Origin: Zhenpiania hominis
GTDB taxonomy: Bacteria > Bacillota > Clostridia > Peptostreptococcales > Anaerovoracaceae
NCBI RefSeq assembly: GCF_014333425.1
Contig: NZ_JACRYT010000011.1
Location: 1-64,000, forward strand
Direction of reading: 5' to 3'
Length of the DNA stretch: 64,000 nucleotides
Shown here: one piece after another, positions 61,391-64,000 of the stretch
Layout: each line of letters starts with the position of its first letter
Position numbering within the stretch: the first letter of the stretch is position 1
The notes under the pieces: model-generated
What the model was told of the DNA's origin: nothing
Database searches by the model: none
What the model saw: the letters and a program-made list of their open reading frames with translations, nothing else
Made by a program: the position numbers and the translations under genes

Positions 61391-62998
61391 TTAAGATCTT
61401 CTGGTCAGAGTTTCGTGTTCGTCCTCTGTCATGAAAGAATCCTTGGCCAGGCTGGTCTTCATCAGCAGCAGGTATACGACAAAGCCGACAACAAAGGACC
61501 AGATGTAGTTGATGGAATTGATAAATGTCCAGAATGCTCCCTGCACTCCAAAGTAAATAAAGAGCGGGAGGATGAAAGCGACTACCCAGGCGATAATGGC
61601 AGCCCAGTTAACGCCATTGTGATAATGATACCTTCCGTCCTGTCCTTTGAAGAGAGCCGCAATATCCACATATCTTTTCTTGCAGATAAAGTAGTCGGCA
61701 ATGAAGATCGCGGCAATTGGAGCCAGGATTGTGCCGTAGGCGTTCATCCAAGTGAAGAATGCTCCGCCGGAACCATAGATCCACCATGCCTGCAGAATAA
61801 AGAAGGCAATAAAGACAGCGATCAGTACTCCCTTCTTGTAGGAAATCCGCTTTGGCGACAGGTTGGAGAATCCGTTTGCCGGAGCGACTACGTTCGCGGC
61901 TACACAGGTTGTAATCGTCGCCATGATAACACCGATGGAAGCGATGAGCACGATAATTTTGCTGTTGATGTTGTAAAGTACCGATACAACGTCGAACGGA
62001 TTGTAATACCCGGCCTGCCCTGCCTGAAGTCCATTGGATGTGTTATGCAGTTCCGCGGACTGGGCATAGAGAGCGCCGACGAACGCGCAGAACGCCATCG
62101 GAAGCGGCATACCATAAAGCTGTCCTCTGAACTGAGCCTTCTGGGAAGACGCGTATCTGGAAAAGTCCGGAATGTTCAGAGCCATTGTGGCCCAGAAGGC
62201 GATATTGCCCATCAGGCCGACCAGATAGATAACGGTAAAGTTCCCTCCTGACGCGTCGATCAGCTCCTGATTATTCGGCTGACCCATAATTTCTCCAAAG
62301 GAGAAACCCGCGTCGCTTCCGATTTTGACGGACCAGAACATCAAAGCGATCATGAGGACAATCAGAATCGGACCGCCGATGTTCTGTACCCACTTGATTC
62401 GCTCCACTCCGTTATAGGCAACCCACGCGACAAATACCATAAAAATGATATAACCGATGAAGGTTCCCGCAGAAGTTGTCTGCATTCCGCCCCAGGAAGG
62501 GAGATTGATCGTCCAGTTCGCGTCCATGAATTTTGGCGCGAAACAGCCGATAATCGCGGCGACCGCGCCGCCGCCAACCCAGGCCTGAATCGCCGTCCAG
62601 CCGCAGGCGGTGATCGCCCTCAAAAGAGCCGGAACGTGCGCGCCGATTGAGCCGAAGGTCAGTCTGGCAAAACCAGGGAACGGGATGCCGTACTTACATC
62701 CGATCTGAGAGTTGAGCTGAATCGGAATCAGGATGATGATGTTCCCCAGCGCTACATTCAGAACCGCGAGCCATGGAGAAACCCCCTGGCTTACAAGCCC
62801 TGTAGCGAGGGAAAGAGCCGGAACGCAGATGGACATGCCGACCCATAGCATTGTGATGTTGTATGTAGTCCATGTTCTCTGAGATACGGACGTAGGAGCA
62901 AGGTCTTCGTTATAGTATTTGGAAGACACCAGTTCCGCACGCGCCTCGTCGGTCAATTCAAATAGACCGTTTTTCTCAATTTGTGTATGCGTTGACAT
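61391..62998 (-). CDS. NCS1 family nucleobase/hydantoin permease
   Basis: A 535-residue transporter with 12 membrane helices. YYNEDLAPTSVSQRTWTTYNITMLWVGMSICVP near the start is the NCS1 signature, and ALLRAITACGWTAIQAWVGGGAV and NIPDFSRYASSQ further hallmarks. The family takes up uracil, cytosine, allantoin, thiamine or hydantoins with sodium or protons. With hydA directly downstream, a pyrimidine or hydantoin substrate is likely. AATGGAGGTGTTTAA precedes the ATG. Its promoter and an upstream palindrome lie at 63045-63113. Confidence 0.92.
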   Translation of the reverse strand: MSTHTQIEKNGLFELTDEARAELVSSKYYNEDLAPTSVSQRTWTTYNITMLWVGMSICVPALSLATGLVSQGVSPWLAVLNVALGNIIILIPIQLNSQIGCKYGIPFPGFARLTFGSIGAHVPALLRAITACGWTAIQAWVGGGAVAAIIGCFAPKFMDANWTINLPSWGGMQTTSAGTFIGYIIFMVFVAWVAYNGVERIKWVQNIGGPILIVLMIALMFWSVKIGSDAGFSFGEIMGQPNNQELIDASGGNFTVIYLVGLMGNIAFWATMALNIPDFSRYASSQKAQFRGQLYGMPLPMAFCAFVGALYAQSAELHNTSNGLQAGQAGYYNPFDVVSVLYNINSKIIVLIASIGVIMATITTCVAANVVAPANGFSNLSPKRISYKKGVLIAVFIAFFILQAWWIYGSGGAFFTWMNAYGTILAPIAAIFIADYFICKKRYVDIAALFKGQDGRYHYHNGVNWAAIIAWVVAFILPLFIYFGVQGAFWTFINSINYIWSFVVGFVVYLLLMKTSLAKDSFMTEDEHETLTRRS

Positions 62999-63044
62999 TT
63001 AAACACCTCCATTTTGCATAATGAGAAAATAATTGCGTATTTAA

Positions 63045-63073
63045 ATTATACTATAAATTTCCATAGATGTAAC
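63045..63073 (-). promoter_or_regulatory. Promoter of the permease-hydA unit
   Basis: On the leftward strand GTTACA (63073-63068), 17-bp spacer, TATAAT (63050-63045). Confidence 0.7.
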
Positions 63074-63085
63074 TAGTTTTTTAAA

Positions 63086-63113
63086 ATAATATTTAGAAAA
63101 ATCTAAATATTAT
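63086..63113. promoter_or_regulatory. 28-bp perfect palindrome upstream of the permease promoter
   Basis: ATAATATTTAGA, loop AAAA, TCTAAATATTAT. It lies 13 bases upstream of the -35 of the permease gene, the usual place of an activator site, and about 70 bases from the nth promoter. The protein is unknown. Confidence 0.6.
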
Positions 63114-63181
63114 CCCGGATTCAAACAAAACAAAGTCGCGTGGTTTTTGCCGGGAATGGAGGGAGAAAAAGAGAAACCGGG

Positions 63182-63211
63182 TTGTAAACAGGAAGGCTTA
63201 CATAGTATAAT
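63182..63211 (+). promoter_or_regulatory. nth promoter
   Basis: TTGTAA (63182-63187), 18-bp spacer, TATAAT (63206-63211), 28 bases before the start codon. Confidence 0.7.
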
Positions 63212-63239
63212 CGTATTCAGCTTTTAAAGGAGGTATGTT

Positions 63240-63872
63240 ATGTCTTTTTGTCAATCAGAAGTGAATGAGATACTGGACAAATTGGAAGACCGGTATCCGG
63301 ACGCGGACTGCGCGCTGGAACACGGCAGCGTATTTCAACTGCTCGTCGCTGTTGTTTTATCTGCGCAGACGACAGATAAAAGTGTGAATGTAGTGACAAA
63401 GGATCTTTTTGCGAAATATCCGGACGCTTATGCTCTGGCAGAAGCATCTCAGGAAGATGTCGCGGAGATGATCAAGCGGATTGGCATGTATAAAACAAAG
63501 TCCAAAAATATTCTGGCGCTGGCAAAGATGCTGGTAGAAAAGTACGATGGGCAAGTACCCGAAGATTATGACAGACTGATTGAGCTTCCGGGCGTAGGTC
63601 GGAAAACTGCTAATGTCGTGCTGGCAGTGGGGTTTGGTCATCAGCGTATCGCGGTGGACACCCATGTATTTCGGGTTACGAATCGGATTGGACTGGTAGA
63701 GGAAAAAGACGTGCTGAAAACAGAATTGGCGCTGATGAAGATACTGCCGGAGAACCGTTGGTCCAGAGCTCATCATAGTTTTATTTTTCACGGACGTTAT
63801 TGCTGCCACGCGAGGAAGCCGGAATGTGAGAGTTGTGTAATCGGTTACATATGTGAAAAGAAGGGGCTGTGA
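63240..63872 (+). CDS. nth: Endonuclease III
   Basis: A 210-residue DNA glycosylase/AP lyase for oxidised pyrimidines. The helix-hairpin-helix LPGVGRKTANVVLAVGFG contains catalytic Lys122, followed by Asp140 in VDTHVFRV. The [4Fe-4S] loop at the end has the spacing C-x6-C-x2-C-x5-C (CHARKPECESCVIGYICEKK). AAAGGAGGTATGTT precedes the ATG. The remaining 128 bases to the window end hold no gene that I can support; TGTTCCCAAA occurs twice there. Confidence 0.96.
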   Translation: MSFCQSEVNEILDKLEDRYPDADCALEHGSVFQLLVAVVLSAQTTDKSVNVVTKDLFAKYPDAYALAEASQEDVAEMIKRIGMYKTKSKNILALAKMLVEKYDGQVPEDYDRLIELPGVGRKTANVVLAVGFGHQRIAVDTHVFRVTNRIGLVEEKDVLKTELALMKILPENRWSRAHHSFIFHGRYCCHARKPECESCVIGYICEKKGL

Positions 63873-64000
63873 TGAATGCTTCGAGGCTTTGCGAACTGGG
63901 CAGCCAGCCGTCAATGTGATATGTTCCCAAACAGGCCAGATAAATTGGCTGGACACAAAAATGGAAAAAGTCTGTTCCCAAATTTCAAAAAGACCGATTT

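Noticed and set aside
1..64000. tRNA, rRNA, insertion sequences, prophage genes
   Set aside because: No cloverleaf, rRNA stretch, transposase or phage structural gene could be recognised on either strand.

Overview
The window is a chromosomal segment of a low-to-mid-GC Gram-positive anaerobe of the Clostridia. The support is a complete S10-spc-alpha ribosomal block in Firmicutes order, a zinc-type S14 and zinc-LID adenylate kinase, frequent TTG starts behind AGGAGG-type ribosome binding sites, a perfect CIRCE element before clpB, and clostridial surface-protein architecture (signal peptide, helical repeats, Ig-like repeats, C-terminal FN3-like domain). A member of Eubacteriales close to Anaerovoracaceae (Family XIII) is a guess from protein style only.

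Layout. 1-9.6 kb: the end of a secreted C39-like/SH3 protein, a D-aminopeptidase, a TraX-like membrane protein, a YyaL-type thioredoxin-domain protein, small proteins (YdbC-like, Cys-rich membrane peptide, DUF378), a TGS/uridine-kinase fusion, a PfkB kinase, a LUD-domain protein and an AT-rich hypothetical gene inserted between two copies of a terminator arm. 10.1-26.1 kb: one long rightward operon, rpsJ to rplQ, with secY, adk, map, infA and rpoA; three of its intergenic gaps hold unexplained RNA-like structure. 26.1-30.7 kb: an MGMT-like protein, a four-helix protein, and a biotin operon bioY-bioB-bioD-bioA under a BirA-type operator. 30.7-45.3 kb: two related large surface-protein genes, each in a cassette bounded by inverted palindromic sites, separated by an aminotransferase, a PD-(D/E)XK-like protein, an FmdE-like protein, two PH-domain proteins (one frameshifted) and DUF3842. 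45.5-64 kb: clpB under HrcA-type control, EcsC-like, SPFH and NfeD membrane proteins, an aconitase-isocitrate dehydrogenase-GntR operon, a second PD-(D/E)XK-like protein among repeats of TGTTCGCG, a DUF5685/J-domain/membrane/GGDEF group, dihydropyrimidinase with an NCS1 permease, and endonuclease III.

Most interesting reading. The two surface-protein cassettes look like whole-gene inversion switches. Left of each cassette is a near-consensus sigma-A promoter (TTGACA-17-TATAGT or TATATT) pointing into the cassette, but the gene points the other way; just inside the left site is an intrinsic terminator that would stop this transcript. Left and right sites share the arm core GGATAATT/AATTATC. 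The central three bases differ between cassettes (AGG and GTA) but match, in inverted orientation, within each cassette. Inverting either cassette would put the promoter upstream of the signal-peptide start, so both genes appear to be in the OFF orientation here. No recombinase gene is in the window, and inversion itself is an inference.
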